Shown here piece after piece: positions 48,289 to 57,726 of a stretch of 64,000 nt of DNA. This DNA comes from Pseudomonadota bacterium. GTDB taxonomy: Bacteria; Desulfobacterota; Desulfobulbia; Desulfobulbales; Desulfocapsaceae. The stretch is taken from NCBI GenBank assembly GCA_023412495.1, contig JAEYNP010000080.1, forward strand, positions 248,001-312,000. The letters are read 5' to 3'. The translations under genes and the position numbers were made by a program. Below the pieces are notes generated by a model. It saw nothing but the letters and a program-made list of their open reading frames with translations, was not told where the DNA came from and did no database searches. The first letter of the stretch is position 1. The number at the start of each line of letters is the position of its first letter.

Positions 48289-50076
48289 ATGCCATGGACT
48301 CAAGTAATTAATCCTATGGGAAACATTGGATTGTCTGCTCTCGTAGCCAGCATTCCTATTATCTTCCTTTTCTGGGCCCTCGCCTGGAAGAGAATGAAAG
48401 GGCATTGGGCCGCTCTGGGGGCCGTCATTCTCGCCCTTCTGGTTGCCGTTATTGCGTACGGCATGCCGGCGAAGCTTGCACTCCTCGCCGCATTCGACGG
48501 GGCGCTGTTTGGGATATTTCCCGTCTGTTGGATCATCGTTACCGCCCTCTTCATCTATAACCTGTCGGTGAAGACGGGACAATTCGAGATCATCAAAAAC
48601 TCGCTGGCTTCCATTACCGATGACCGGCGCCTGCAGGCGCTGCTGATCGCCTTCTCTTTCGGGGCGTTTCTGGAGGGGGCCGCCGGCTTTGGCACACCCG
48701 TGGCGATTACCGCCGCAATGCTGACAGGGCTTGGATTCAACCCCCTCTATGCCGCCGGCGTTTGCCTAATCGCCAATACCGCACCGGTTGCCTTCGGGGC
48801 CATCGGCATCCCGATCGTGGTCGCCGGCCAAGTTTCCGGCATCCCCGATCTGGCCATCAGTCAGATGGTTGGGCGCACATTGCCGTTTCTCAGCATTCTC
48901 ATCCCGATTTACCTGACCATCCTGATGTCCGGCTGGAAGAAAGGCATCGAGGTCTGGCCGGCCTGTTTTGTCTGCGGCGCCTCCTTTGCAATCGTCCAGT
49001 TTCTAACTGCGAACTACATGGGCCCGCTGCTTCCCGATATTCTCGCCTCGATCGCCTCGATCGTCTGCGTGGTGGCGTTTCTCAAGGTATGGCATCCCAA
49101 GAAGAGCTGGCAATTTCCGGAGGAAAAGGCAAGCCTCGGCAGGGAGCAGCTGCGCTACACCGGCGGCCAGGTCTTCCGGGCATGGGCACCCTTCATCATC
49201 CTCTCTGTTTTTGTTGCCGCCTGGGGCATTCCGTCCATCAAGGCAGCTCTCGACAGTATCTTCCTGGTGAAAGTGGAAGTTGCCGGATTGCATAACATGG
49301 TGCTGAAAGGGACCACGCCGGTTGCTGCCATGTTCTCCCTCAATCTGCTCAGCTCTGCGGGGACCGCCATCCTTTTTGCCGGAATTTTTTCCATCCCGGT
49401 CATGGGTGCGAGTGCCGAAACCGCCGCCGCGGTTGCCGGAGACACCCTCAATAAGTTGAAATGGCCGATCTTCACCATCGCCATGATCATCGGTTTTGCC
49501 TATATCTTCAACTTCTCCGGAATGGTTGTGACTCTGGGGAACGCCTTTGCCTCCACCGGCGCCTTCTTCCCTTTCTTTGCCCCCTTCCTCGGCTGGCTGG
49601 GTGTCTTCATGACCGGTTCGGATACCTCGTCGAATGCGTTCTTCTCCAAGCTGCATGTGGTTACGGGGCAGCAGATCGGCGTGGAACCCGTCGTGCTGGT
49701 CGCCGCCAACACATCCGGCGGTGTCTGCGGCAAAATGATCTCTCCGCAGTCCATCGCCGTTGCAACCTCCGCGACCAACCTGGTCGGCCAGGAGAGCGAT
49801 ATTTTCCGCTTCACCTTGAAGCATTCGCTCTTCCTGACCGCGGTGGTCGGTGTCATGGTCACCCTGCAGGCCTATGTACTTGAATGGATGATTCCGGTAT
49901 ATGAGAAGGCTGCCGCTGCAGCGCCTGCTGCCGTGAAGGCTGCGGCCCAGCTCCCCAGTGGGTCCATCTATCTAGCCGCCACCTTCGGTCTCGCCTTGGC
50001 GATCACCGTTTTGTCAATGCTGGTCGGCAAAATGATCCAGGCAAAAAGCGGGAAGGAGGAAATCCATTTCCACTGA
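48289..50076 (+). CDS. lldP: L-lactate/glycolate permease (LldP/GlcA family)
   Basis: 595 residues with about 13-14 transmembrane helices. Family features include SFGAFLEGAAGFGTPVAITA, NTAPVAFGAIGIPIVVAG and FPFFAPFLGWLGVFMTGSDT, followed by SSNAFFSKLH. AAGGAATAAAAAAT precedes the ATG. It imports lactate (or glycolate) with a proton at the inner membrane. No lactate dehydrogenase is adjacent, so the oxidising enzyme must be encoded elsewhere, unless the HdrD-like protein of this window contributes. A hairpin follows at 50099-50130. Confidence 0.92.
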   Translation: MPWTQVINPMGNIGLSALVASIPIIFLFWALAWKRMKGHWAALGAVILALLVAVIAYGMPAKLALLAAFDGALFGIFPVCWIIVTALFIYNLSVKTGQFEIIKNSLASITDDRRLQALLIAFSFGAFLEGAAGFGTPVAITAAMLTGLGFNPLYAAGVCLIANTAPVAFGAIGIPIVVAGQVSGIPDLAISQMVGRTLPFLSILIPIYLTILMSGWKKGIEVWPACFVCGASFAIVQFLTANYMGPLLPDILASIASIVCVVAFLKVWHPKKSWQFPEEKASLGREQLRYTGGQVFRAWAPFIILSVFVAAWGIPSIKAALDSIFLVKVEVAGLHNMVLKGTTPVAAMFSLNLLSSAGTAILFAGIFSIPVMGASAETAAAVAGDTLNKLKWPIFTIAMIIGFAYIFNFSGMVVTLGNAFASTGAFFPFFAPFLGWLGVFMTGSDTSSNAFFSKLHVVTGQQIGVEPVVLVAANTSGGVCGKMISPQSIAVATSATNLVGQESDIFRFTLKHSLFLTAVVGVMVTLQAYVLEWMIPVYEKAAAAAPAAVKAAAQLPSGSIYLAATFGLALAITVLSMLVGKMIQAKSGKEEIHFH

Positions 50077-50098
50077 TAGGTGAGTTTTCGCCGAGTCT

Positions 50099-50130
50099 GG
50101 AGCGGGGTTTGCGTCTTTCAACCCCGCTCC
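50099..50130 (+). terminator. Terminator hairpin after lldP
   Basis: GGAGCGGGGTT and AACCCCGCTCC pair perfectly over 11 bp with a 10-base loop, 23 bases after the lldP stop. The following TTCCTC is only a weak T-tract. Confidence 0.65.
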
Positions 50131-50241
50131 TTCCTCGAACCGACCTTCCCACGATCCCTTCTCCCTATTAAAGGGAGTTGAAAAACACGCACATCCTCCA
50201 CATTCGGACGATCTGGCCTTCCTTGTCGGCGATCTATCGAT

Positions 50242-50382
50242 TTAAAAGGTATCTCTGCGTAGAATGCCCAGTCTCCAGTCAATTTTAATCATCGAGGCCA
50301 GCCTCGACCGCCTCCTTTGCCACCTCAACCGCTCGTTCTCGTCCGCCAGGTCCTGCAGTATATCCTCTCGTGATCTTGCCAT
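50242..50382 (-). CDS. Candidate small protein, 46 residues
   Basis: The frame MARSREDILQDLADENERLR continues to WRLGILRRDTF. AGGAG lies 7 bases before the ATG. The N-terminal half is a strongly charged, heptad-like helix (LQDLADENERLRWQ), the middle is arginine-rich. It fills an otherwise empty minus-strand gap between lldP and the small membrane gene. The family is not recognised; an RNA- or DNA-binding peptide is possible. Confidence 0.4.
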   Translation of the reverse strand: MARSREDILQDLADENERLRWQRRRSRLASMIKIDWRLGILRRDTF

Positions 50383-50521
50383 TGGCCGCTCCTAAAGGAG
50401 CAGCCCCATCGTTGATCTCTTCGCTGTAGCCTTACCTCTCAATGTTCTTTACTTCATCAGCTAATCATGCGATAAAGGAGTCCATAGTGGTTTGTCAGCC
50501 GTTTTTCGACGAGGAAACAAT

Positions 50522-50770
50522 ATGAGAGAGATAAACGATGTGAGAGAAATCACTGGAGCGGGATGGATATGCGGCGCAATATTTTGGATGCTTGCGGTCT
50601 TCTATATGGCCAGCCAATCAGAATACCTTAGAACAAGCGCGTGCAGAGCGGAAGACATTGTCCTTTCTGCTATCCTGGGATTAGGGTTTCTTGTCCCTGC
50701 CTGGTTTGTGGCCTCTACCGTTTCGAGTATGTTTGGTAGCGACGAGAAAACATCCCTGGAAGATCAATAG
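50522..50770 (+). CDS. Small two-helix membrane protein
   Basis: 82 residues from the ATG at 50522 (GAGGAAACAAT upstream). Hydrophobic segments at about residues 14-31 and 46-68 are separated by a polar loop with Cys (TSACRAEDI), and the C-terminus is charged. No family is recognised. It lies alone between lldP and the third Mo-enzyme gene. Confidence 0.5.
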   Translation: MREINDVREITGAGWICGAIFWMLAVFYMASQSEYLRTSACRAEDIVLSAILGLGFLVPAWFVASTVSSMFGSDEKTSLEDQ

Positions 50771-50820
50771 CAGAAGTGGCGTCGAAAAATTGAACAGTCC
50801 TTAAGTGGAAAATCTGCTAC

Positions 50821-50851
50821 CAATAGGCCTCGATGAAAGGCCTGCCTATTG
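50821..50851. repeat. Short hairpin in convergent gap
   Basis: CAATAGGC and GCCTATTG form a perfect 8-bp stem around an internal AGGCCT pair, between the small membrane gene and the convergent Mo-enzyme gene. It may serve as a weak bidirectional terminator. Confidence 0.4.
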
Positions 50852-50980
50852 AGGTTGCCATCACAGATCTAACAGGACCTGTTCTTAAGAAGAGTTAACA
50901 TAGCTGCTGTATATACGAAGTTATTTGAGCCGAAACTTCAGATCTTAATCTACCGACCTCGGATACCGATCCACATAAAA

Positions 50981-53134
50981 TCAAGTCAAGGCTGGCTTCT
51001 CAGAAGAGAGGCGGGTTTTGTAGATTTTACAGAGGGTGCTGCGCAGGCATTCCGAGCCCGTTTCCGGATCGTAGCCGGAGGAATCGCCGAAGAGCAGATT
51101 GACATTCGACCTTTTCCAGCCGTATTCCGGCGGGCCGTCTTCGGGGAACCACCAGGCGTGCTGGGCGCTAACCACATCGGGGGCGATGCCGTCGAAGAGT
51201 CTTGCGCGCATTGTGACTCGGTTTTCCATGGTTTCGATCCAGACCCAATCGCCCTCCCTTATCCCTAAGCCCTGCGCGGTCGCCGGATGGATTTCCACGA
51301 TGGGATCAGGATTTCCCCTGCGAAGAGTTTTGATCTGCCGTCCTTCGCTGACGAAGAAGAGCTTGCTGCGCATCCCCGTGGTCAGGATCAGCGGGTATTC
51401 TGCGGCCGCTTCCGGTGAAGAGATCGGTGACAGGGCCGGCTCCCGATACTGCGGGAGGGGCGACAGGCCCAGGGCCTCGGCAATGCTGCTGAAGAATTCG
51501 AATTTCCCGGAAGGAGTATCGAATCCTTTTTCCTTGTACTTGTAGTAGCGCATTTCCCCCTGAAGGATCCCGCGCTCGCAGAACTCATCGAAGCTCATGC
51601 CGCTGTCTCTCAGGAGCCATTCCAGGTAGGCATGGTAATTCGGCCAGGGAAAGGCTTCTGTAAGGCCGAGGCGTCTGGCGAGCAGCAGGATGACTTCCCG
51701 GTCGTCCCGGACCTCGCCCATGTGCGCCACCTTCTTTCGGGCCAGAACACACCAGATCTTGTGGAGGTTCACCACATCGTCGGTCTCGAGCCAGGTGGCG
51801 GCCGGGAGGACGATATCGGCGAGCGTGGCCGTGGGCGTCATGAAAAACTCGGAGACTACGGTAAATTCCAGGTGATCACGCAAGGCTTCTTCGATTACCA
51901 GGGGATGCGTCTGGGACAACAGCGGGTTGCATCCGGCGAGCCACATGGCCCTGACCCGATAGGGCTCTCCGCTGACCACTGATTTCCAGAAAGTCGGCGG
52001 ATGGACGGCTCTCTCCAGGGGAAATTTGCCGAAGGACAGGGCCCGAGTCGCCTTTTCCGGGGGCAGGAACTGAGCTCCCTCCTGTTCATCGCTCATGAAG
52101 AGCGACTTCTGGTGCACGCCCTGCGGCGGCACCCAGAGGACATCGCCGCCGGGGCGGTCGATGTTGCCGGTGAGCGCCCGCAGGATGAGCAGACTTCGCG
52201 CCGTCTGGAAATTCGAGGCGCCGGCATCCGTCGCGCTGCCCCAGAGCATGCAGGCGGGCGATGTGGTTGCGTAGGTCCTGGCAGCGGCACGGATCTCTTC
52301 GGGGGCGATGCGGGTGATGGGCGCCGCCCACTCAGGGGTGAATGGCCCCACGTGCTCGGCGAGCTGTTCGTAGCCAACCGTGTACTGCTGCACGAATTCC
52401 CGGTCGATCAAGCCTTCCGAGATAATGACCTGGATCATGGCGAGCGCCAGGGCGCCATCGGTGCCGGGACGGAGCTGCAGCCAATGGGTGGCGTCTTCTG
52501 CCGGCCGGGTCCGCCGCGGATCGACCACGATCACCTTCCCGGCCTTTCGCAGGGCCCGGTCGATCATGCCGCCGCACATGCCGTCCGCGGCCCCGGAGTG
52601 GGTGATGTTACATCCCCAGATCACCATGCACTCCGGGTCCCTGCCGCCGAAGCCGTAGACGTCGGTGACCGGTAGCTGGCCCATGGTGATCTTGCTCGCC
52701 GCCACCCTGGGCACATAACAGACATGGGGGACGGAGACGAAGTTGGGGGTGCCGAAGGCGTTGGCGAACCGCACGGTGAACTCGATCAGCGGCCTGCCTG
52801 TCCCCTGCCCCACGGCCACGTATTCCGACCCGCTCTCGGCCTTTATGGCGGCAAAGCGCTCGGCTATTTCCTCGAGGGCCTCCTCCCAGGAAATGCGCCG
52901 CCATCTGTTTTCCCCACGCTTCCCCGCGCGCCGAAGAGGATGGAGCAATCGGTCCGGGTGGTACAGCAGCTCGGCCGAGGCGGCGCCCTTCGGGCACAGG
53001 TACCCTCTGCTCACCGGGCTTTCAGGATCCCCGGTGATCTTGACGACCCGATCCCCTTCCAGGTGGACGAGCACCTGGCACACGCCATGGCACATGCGGC
53101 ATGAAGATCGTATGATTCGCCTTTCAACTCCCAT
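50981..53134 (-). CDS. Mo/W-bis-MGD oxidoreductase, acetylene-hydratase-like (3)
   Basis: 717 residues from the ATG at 53134 (GGAGTGAATGGTT upstream; an ATG two codons earlier is also possible). C12, C15, C19 (CRMCHGVC) and C47 bind [4Fe-4S]. C139 in TPNFVSVPHVCYVP is the predicted Mo/W ligand. VIVVDPRRTRPAEDATHWLQ, LALAMIQVIISEG and PTATLADIVLPAATWLE contact MGD. It is cytoplasmic (no TAT). Unlike enzyme 2 it has no ferredoxin or cytochrome gene next to it, so it may do non-redox or ferredoxin-linked chemistry. It is last in the cluster that begins with DUF1302. Confidence 0.88.
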   Translation of the reverse strand: MGVERRIIRSSCRMCHGVCQVLVHLEGDRVVKITGDPESPVSRGYLCPKGAASAELLYHPDRLLHPLRRAGKRGENRWRRISWEEALEEIAERFAAIKAESGSEYVAVGQGTGRPLIEFTVRFANAFGTPNFVSVPHVCYVPRVAASKITMGQLPVTDVYGFGGRDPECMVIWGCNITHSGAADGMCGGMIDRALRKAGKVIVVDPRRTRPAEDATHWLQLRPGTDGALALAMIQVIISEGLIDREFVQQYTVGYEQLAEHVGPFTPEWAAPITRIAPEEIRAAARTYATTSPACMLWGSATDAGASNFQTARSLLILRALTGNIDRPGGDVLWVPPQGVHQKSLFMSDEQEGAQFLPPEKATRALSFGKFPLERAVHPPTFWKSVVSGEPYRVRAMWLAGCNPLLSQTHPLVIEEALRDHLEFTVVSEFFMTPTATLADIVLPAATWLETDDVVNLHKIWCVLARKKVAHMGEVRDDREVILLLARRLGLTEAFPWPNYHAYLEWLLRDSGMSFDEFCERGILQGEMRYYKYKEKGFDTPSGKFEFFSSIAEALGLSPLPQYREPALSPISSPEAAAEYPLILTTGMRSKLFFVSEGRQIKTLRRGNPDPIVEIHPATAQGLGIREGDWVWIETMENRVTMRARLFDGIAPDVVSAQHAWWFPEDGPPEYGWKRSNVNLLFGDSSGYDPETGSECLRSTLCKIYKTRLSSEKPALT

Positions 53135-53155
53135 AACCATTCACTCCGGTAAAGA

Positions 53156-53581
53156 TTATCCGACGGTCTCGGCTGCCGTCGCCGAGGACCGTGGTCCGAT
53201 CGACGCCTGTCCCAGCCAGCGCTTCGCCTTTGACTCATCCCTGAAGGCCTTGACATTGAACCCGCGATTCTCCGCGACGAGCTCGGAGAAAAGGTTGCTT
53301 TCATATCTCTCCTGATACGTATAGACCAAGGCAACCTTGTAATGACGGTTGAACCCCAGGGATTCTGGTGCGCTGGCGATATCGTAAGCCGCTAAGGTGG
53401 GAAGGCGCCCCGGGACATCGAAGACCGCGAGAATCCGCTCGACTCCATGTTTTCCGCATGAATCGACGACTTCCCTCCACACCTCTTTCGCTTCCATTGC
53501 TTCGCGCCCATAGGTCCAATTTCCCGAAACGTCCAGACGCAGAAAATCCTGATTGGCTTCGATTCGATACTGAATGGACAT
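53156..53581 (-). CDS. SpoIIAA/STAS-like protein
   Basis: 141 residues from MSIQYRIEANQDFLRLDVSG at 53581. The alternation of beta strands and helices (LRLDVSGNWTYG; RILAVFDVPGRLPTLAAYD; HYKVALVYTYQ) and the end FRDESKAKRWLG match SpoIIAA-like (STAS-superfamily) proteins found beside stress or lipid genes. It may bind a lipid or act as an anti-sigma antagonist, though a phosphorylatable Ser/Thr is not obvious. It sits 21 bases upstream of the Mo-enzyme gene. Confidence 0.7.
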   Translation of the reverse strand: MSIQYRIEANQDFLRLDVSGNWTYGREAMEAKEVWREVVDSCGKHGVERILAVFDVPGRLPTLAAYDIASAPESLGFNRHYKVALVYTYQERYESNLFSELVAENRGFNVKAFRDESKAKRWLGQASIGPRSSATAAETVG

Positions 53582-53636
53582 AGGAAACCTTTTGTTCATT
53601 GATGGCTTGCCGACTCTATCCGGCTCGGGAGGTTTT

Positions 53637-54056
53637 CTACCGTTTCTTTTTCACCCCGAGGACCGGACAACCGGCGCGGAGGATCAGGTATTGGGCGACA
53701 GATCCGAGAAGGAGCTTGCCTACCTTGGACCTGTTGCGGATGCCGACAATGATCTCCTCGACTTTTTCCTTTTCCGCGGTCAAGCGAAGATGCTCCCCGG
53801 CGGGGTCCTCGAATCCCCGGTAGAGCAGCATTGTCCTGCAGGAAATCCCACGTTCGTCGAAGAAGGCTTGCGCTTCCCTCAGCCCTGCCGTCGTGGGCTC
53901 GATCCTCTTGGGGTAATCCTGGTCGTCAACGATATGCGATGCCACGACCAGCACCTCCCCCATGAAAGCTCGAGCCCTTTTTTCAGCTTCCTTGAGCGCC
54001 TCGCGGGCTTCGTCCGAGCCATCGAAACAGACCATCAGCTTCATCTTGTTCTCCAT
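53637..54056 (-). CDS. Universal stress protein UspA family
   Basis: 139 residues. MKLMVCFDGSDEAREALKEA starts the fold, and GIRNRSKVGKLLLGSVAQYL is the nucleotide-binding signature. It overlaps the RND-transporter stop by 16 bases. It is the closest relative in the window of the UspA at 25649-26098. Both sit in clusters with acetylene-hydratase-like Mo/W enzymes. Confidence 0.88.
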   Translation of the reverse strand: MENKMKLMVCFDGSDEAREALKEAEKRARAFMGEVLVVASHIVDDQDYPKRIEPTTAGLREAQAFFDERGISCRTMLLYRGFEDPAGEHLRLTAEKEKVEEIIVGIRNRSKVGKLLLGSVAQYLILRAGCPVLGVKKKR

Positions 54057-56536
54057 AGTGCGTTTTTTATCGGGTTTCCAGGGAGGTCTGCTTTGTCCTC
54101 ACCGCTTCGAACGGGTTCGTTCTTATCCTCTTCAACCAGGAGGGCTGCCGGGGTTTTCTCCTTGGTCACCAGCATGAACCGAGCAAGTGCCGGCAGCAGG
54201 ATCAGGGCTCCGAGCATATTCCACAGGAACATGAAGGACAGCAGGATGCCCATGTCGGCCTGGAACTTGATCGGCGAGAAGACCCAGGTCGAAACGCCGA
54301 TGGCGAGGGTGAAGCCGGTGAGGATGACTACCTTGCCGGTAAAGAGCAACGCCCGATAGTAGGCCGCGGAGAGGGTCATCCCCTCCCGCATTCGGGCCAG
54401 CACCACGGTGAGCACGTAGAGGGCGTAATCGACGCCGATCCCTACCCCGAGTGCTATTACCGGAAGTGTCGCCACCTTGACACCCATTCTCAGCCAGACC
54501 ATCAGTGCTTCACAGAGGAGCGATGTCACCACCAGCGGGATAACGGCGGCAACTACCGCCTTCCATGACCGGAAGGTGACAAAACACAAGAGGATCACGG
54601 CGCCATAGACCCAGTAGAGCATCGTTTCCATCGAATGCTTGACGACGATATTGGTGGCGGCCTCGATTCCCGCGTTGCCGGCTGCCAGGAGGAATTTGAC
54701 CTGTTCGCTGTTGTTGTTGCCGGCGAACTGTTCCACCGTATCGACAACCGAGGTCAAGGTTGCGGCCTTATGGTCTTTCAGGAAGACAAAGAGGGACAGC
54801 ATGTTGCAATTCTGGTTGAAAAGTTCCCGCGGCGCCCTGGTGGTCACGGCGTTGATGACATTTTGATTATGCAGGAGTTCGAACCATTTGAGATTTCCTT
54901 CGTTCATGCCGACGATGGTGCGTTTGCTCAGCTGCGCCATGGAGCCGGTCGATTCGACTCCGGGAAGCTGCCGCAACTCCCACTCCAGGGCGTCGACCTT
55001 CACCAAAGTGCTGTACTCGGTGCAGAGGTATTCCGGGGTCTTGACCATCACTACCATGATGTCGCTGCTCGAGGCATAATTGCCGACGATGAAGGCGTTG
55101 TCCCGATTGTAGCGTGAATCCGGGCGAAGCTCGGGCGCTCCCGGATCGAGATCGCCGATCTGCAGATGGGACCGAATCCCGTAAGCCGTCGTGCCAAGGA
55201 GTGCGGCCAGCACAATGGTGATGAGCGCCCATTTGCGGTGGGTGAAGAGGTCGAGAAACCTCCACATGAAGTGTTTGCACTCCCCGGACAGGTCGCACAT
55301 CTCCGCCTTCAGGCTGCGTTCGGCCGCCTTGCCGCTCACTCCCGTATAGCTGAGCAGAATGGGCAGCAGCACGAGGTTGGTGAAGATCAGGACCGCGACC
55401 CCGATGCTCGCCATCAAGGCCAATTCCTGAATCACGCCGATGCGGATGACCATGAGGACCGCAAACCCGACCGCGTCGCACAGCAAAGCCGTCAGTCCCG
55501 CCATGAACAGCCTGCGGAAGGTATAGCGGGCGGCGACGACCCGGTGCGTCCCACGGCCGATATCCTGCATGATGCCGTTCATCTTCTGGGCTCCATGACT
55601 CATGCCGATGGAAAAGACCAGAAAGGGCACGAGCATCGAATAGGGATCCAGCTCGAATCCGAGAGTCTCGACGATTCCCAGTTGCCAGACCACGGCAATG
55701 ACGGAACACAGGACCACAAGAATCGTGCTCCGGACGCAGCGGGTGAACCAGTAAACCATGGCTGCCGCAACCAGGCAGGCGACCGCGAAAAAGGTCAGTA
55801 CCTGCTGCAGGCCGTCCATCAGGTCACCGGCGATCTTGGCAAACCCGGTGATATGCAGCCTGATGCCGGCGGTGGCGTACTTGTCCCTGAGCGCCTCGAG
55901 GGTGTGGGACAGGGTCCGATAGTCCAGGGGCTTGCCCGTTTCCGGATTTCCCTCAAGGAGAGGAGAAAAAATGATGCTCGATTTGAAGTTGTTCGCGACC
56001 AGCTGCCCGATCTCCCCCGACCTCGAGACATTGGCACGCACCATCTCCACGCTGGTTGCCGACCCATCGTAGGTGTCGGGGATGACGGGCCCGCCGGTCA
56101 GTCCGTCTTCGGTCACCTCGGCCCAGCGCGTCGTGGGCGTCCACAACGATTTCATGCCTCCGCGGTCGACTCCGGGGATAAAGAATACCTCATCGTTTAT
56201 TTTTCTGAGCGTCTCGAGGTAAGCGGGATCGAAGATGGTCCCGTCCAGGGTTTCCACCGCGATGGCGATGGAGTTGCCGAGTCCGAGCAGATCGGCTTTA
56301 TATTGGAAATAATTCACTATATACGGATGCTGGGTTGGAATCATCCGCTCGAAGCTGGCGTTCAGGCGCAATTTTGTAGCCTGGAAGCCGAGTATGACCG
56401 TGACCGCCAGGCAAAGGGCGACGACGGCAAGTCGATTGTTGAAGAGCAGACGTTCCAGGAGATTCCCCGAATGGATATTGAAATCTTCGAGGTTTGCGAC
56501 AACGGGCTGCCGTTCAAAGGCGCTGTCATATTTCAT
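54041..56536 (-). CDS. RND-superfamily (MMPL/hopanoid-type) exporter or lipid transporter
   Basis: 831 residues from MKYDSAFERQPV at 56536 (GGAG upstream). It has two halves, each with one N-terminal membrane helix, a large periplasmic domain and five clustered helices. VPFLVFSIGMSHGAQKMNGI and VIALGVGIGVDYALYVLTV are the conserved helix-4 motifs, the second with the proton-relay Asp. LLSFMFLWNMLGALILLPAL is near the end. Length and motifs fit lipid- and hydrophobic-substrate RND proteins, not tripartite drug pumps. It lies beside DUF1329/DUF1302/YCF48-like genes, a combination recurrent in proteobacteria. It overlaps its neighbours at both ends. Confidence 0.88.
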   Translation of the reverse strand: MKYDSAFERQPVVANLEDFNIHSGNLLERLLFNNRLAVVALCLAVTVILGFQATKLRLNASFERMIPTQHPYIVNYFQYKADLLGLGNSIAIAVETLDGTIFDPAYLETLRKINDEVFFIPGVDRGGMKSLWTPTTRWAEVTEDGLTGGPVIPDTYDGSATSVEMVRANVSRSGEIGQLVANNFKSSIIFSPLLEGNPETGKPLDYRTLSHTLEALRDKYATAGIRLHITGFAKIAGDLMDGLQQVLTFFAVACLVAAAMVYWFTRCVRSTILVVLCSVIAVVWQLGIVETLGFELDPYSMLVPFLVFSIGMSHGAQKMNGIMQDIGRGTHRVVAARYTFRRLFMAGLTALLCDAVGFAVLMVIRIGVIQELALMASIGVAVLIFTNLVLLPILLSYTGVSGKAAERSLKAEMCDLSGECKHFMWRFLDLFTHRKWALITIVLAALLGTTAYGIRSHLQIGDLDPGAPELRPDSRYNRDNAFIVGNYASSSDIMVVMVKTPEYLCTEYSTLVKVDALEWELRQLPGVESTGSMAQLSKRTIVGMNEGNLKWFELLHNQNVINAVTTRAPRELFNQNCNMLSLFVFLKDHKAATLTSVVDTVEQFAGNNNSEQVKFLLAAGNAGIEAATNIVVKHSMETMLYWVYGAVILLCFVTFRSWKAVVAAVIPLVVTSLLCEALMVWLRMGVKVATLPVIALGVGIGVDYALYVLTVVLARMREGMTLSAAYYRALLFTGKVVILTGFTLAIGVSTWVFSPIKFQADMGILLSFMFLWNMLGALILLPALARFMLVTKEKTPAALLVEEDKNEPVRSGEDKADLPGNPIKNALWRTR

Positions 56537-57671
56537 GGGGATCTCCATCCTGTATTTTTGCTGCGTTGGCGATTTTGAGGGGGCAGGAAATCACTTTCAC
56601 ACCCGATACGCCCACCAGGACGATATTGCCGTTTGCCGCTTGGGCGATGCCGGTAAACGGAAAGGGATCCTTGACCGGAAGGCGTTGAAACGTTTGCCCC
56701 TGGTCGCGGCTGAGCAGGACATCGGCGGACTGCGTCGTCAGCACGAGAAGGCCATCGCGGAGAGAAGCGGCAGCCGTGATGGAAGCAGAAACGCCCGCAT
56801 CGATTTTGTCCCAGGTATTGCCATAGTCGAGGGACCTGAAGAGGTTGCCGCGAAGCCCATAGACGATGAGCTTATTTCCCCTCAGGGGAAGCAAGCCGAA
56901 GAAGCTTCCCTCATAAGGAGAAGTCACCGCCTTGAAGTTACGGCCCCCATCTTCCGAGCGAAGGAAAAGCCCCTGCTCTCCCGCAATGCACAGCTCGCGG
57001 CCAACTGCTTCGATACCGTAGAGGTGGAGGCCTCCGGGGTTCTCCATATGGTCCAGCCACGGTTGCCAGGTCCTGCCGCCGTCTTCGGTACGGAAGATCA
57101 GGTTGTAGGCGCCTACAACGAAACCTGTCTGCTCGTCATGGAAATAAAGACCGAGAAACGGCTTATCGGTGCCGTCCTGCAGCATCTGCTCGGCGTAGGC
57201 AATTTTCGACTCTAGCCCCGGTGTTTTCCGGTCCTGTTCGGAGACCGCTTTGGCCTTGAGTGCGTCGACCGCCAACTGCGCCGCCTGCAGGCCGTCGAGT
57301 TGTTTCACCCAGGTATCTCCGCCATCATCCGAATGAAGCACAACCCCGGAGTGCCCCAGGGCCCAGCCCTTGAGGGGCGTGGGAAAACGGACGGCGGTGA
57401 GGGTTACGCTCACTGGAGCCGGTACCTGGCGCCATGAATCCCCATTGTCGTCCGAGATCAGGATATGCCCGCGCTCACCGACCGCCACGAGCCGCTTGCC
57501 GGCGCTCGTGACCGAGAGGAGCAGGCCTTTTTCCGCCATCTTCGATATCATCGCGGGACGATCCAGGGGGTCCCTCACCCCATCACCCGCGGATGCCGCC
57601 GAAGGATCAAGAAAAGAAAGAGTTACACCCACCAGGATCATTACAGATACCCGGCGCCAATGAATTCTCAT
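56526..57671 (-). CDS. YCF48/BNR-repeat beta-propeller-like exported protein
   Basis: 381 residues. The signal peptide (about residues 1-28, ending SAASA-GD) is followed by repeated propeller blades with SDDNGDSWRQV, SDDGGDTWVKQ, TEDGGRTWQPW, SEDGGRNFKAV and SLDYGNTWDKI motifs, typical of YCF48/BNR proteins. The product is periplasmic. It overlaps the RND gene by 11 bases and probably works with it. In other bacteria this protein type accompanies DUF1302/DUF1329 and an RND transporter. Its precise activity is not known. Confidence 0.85.
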   Translation of the reverse strand: MRIHWRRVSVMILVGVTLSFLDPSAASAGDGVRDPLDRPAMISKMAEKGLLLSVTSAGKRLVAVGERGHILISDDNGDSWRQVPAPVSVTLTAVRFPTPLKGWALGHSGVVLHSDDGGDTWVKQLDGLQAAQLAVDALKAKAVSEQDRKTPGLESKIAYAEQMLQDGTDKPFLGLYFHDEQTGFVVGAYNLIFRTEDGGRTWQPWLDHMENPGGLHLYGIEAVGRELCIAGEQGLFLRSEDGGRNFKAVTSPYEGSFFGLLPLRGNKLIVYGLRGNLFRSLDYGNTWDKIDAGVSASITAAASLRDGLLVLTTQSADVLLSRDQGQTFQRLPVKDPFPFTGIAQAANGNIVLVGVSGVKVISCPLKIANAAKIQDGDPHEI

Positions 57672-57726
57672 GATCCCTTCCTCCCGATGAGTTGAGTAAA
57701 CGAAAACCGTTTCCGGAGGTTGTCCC

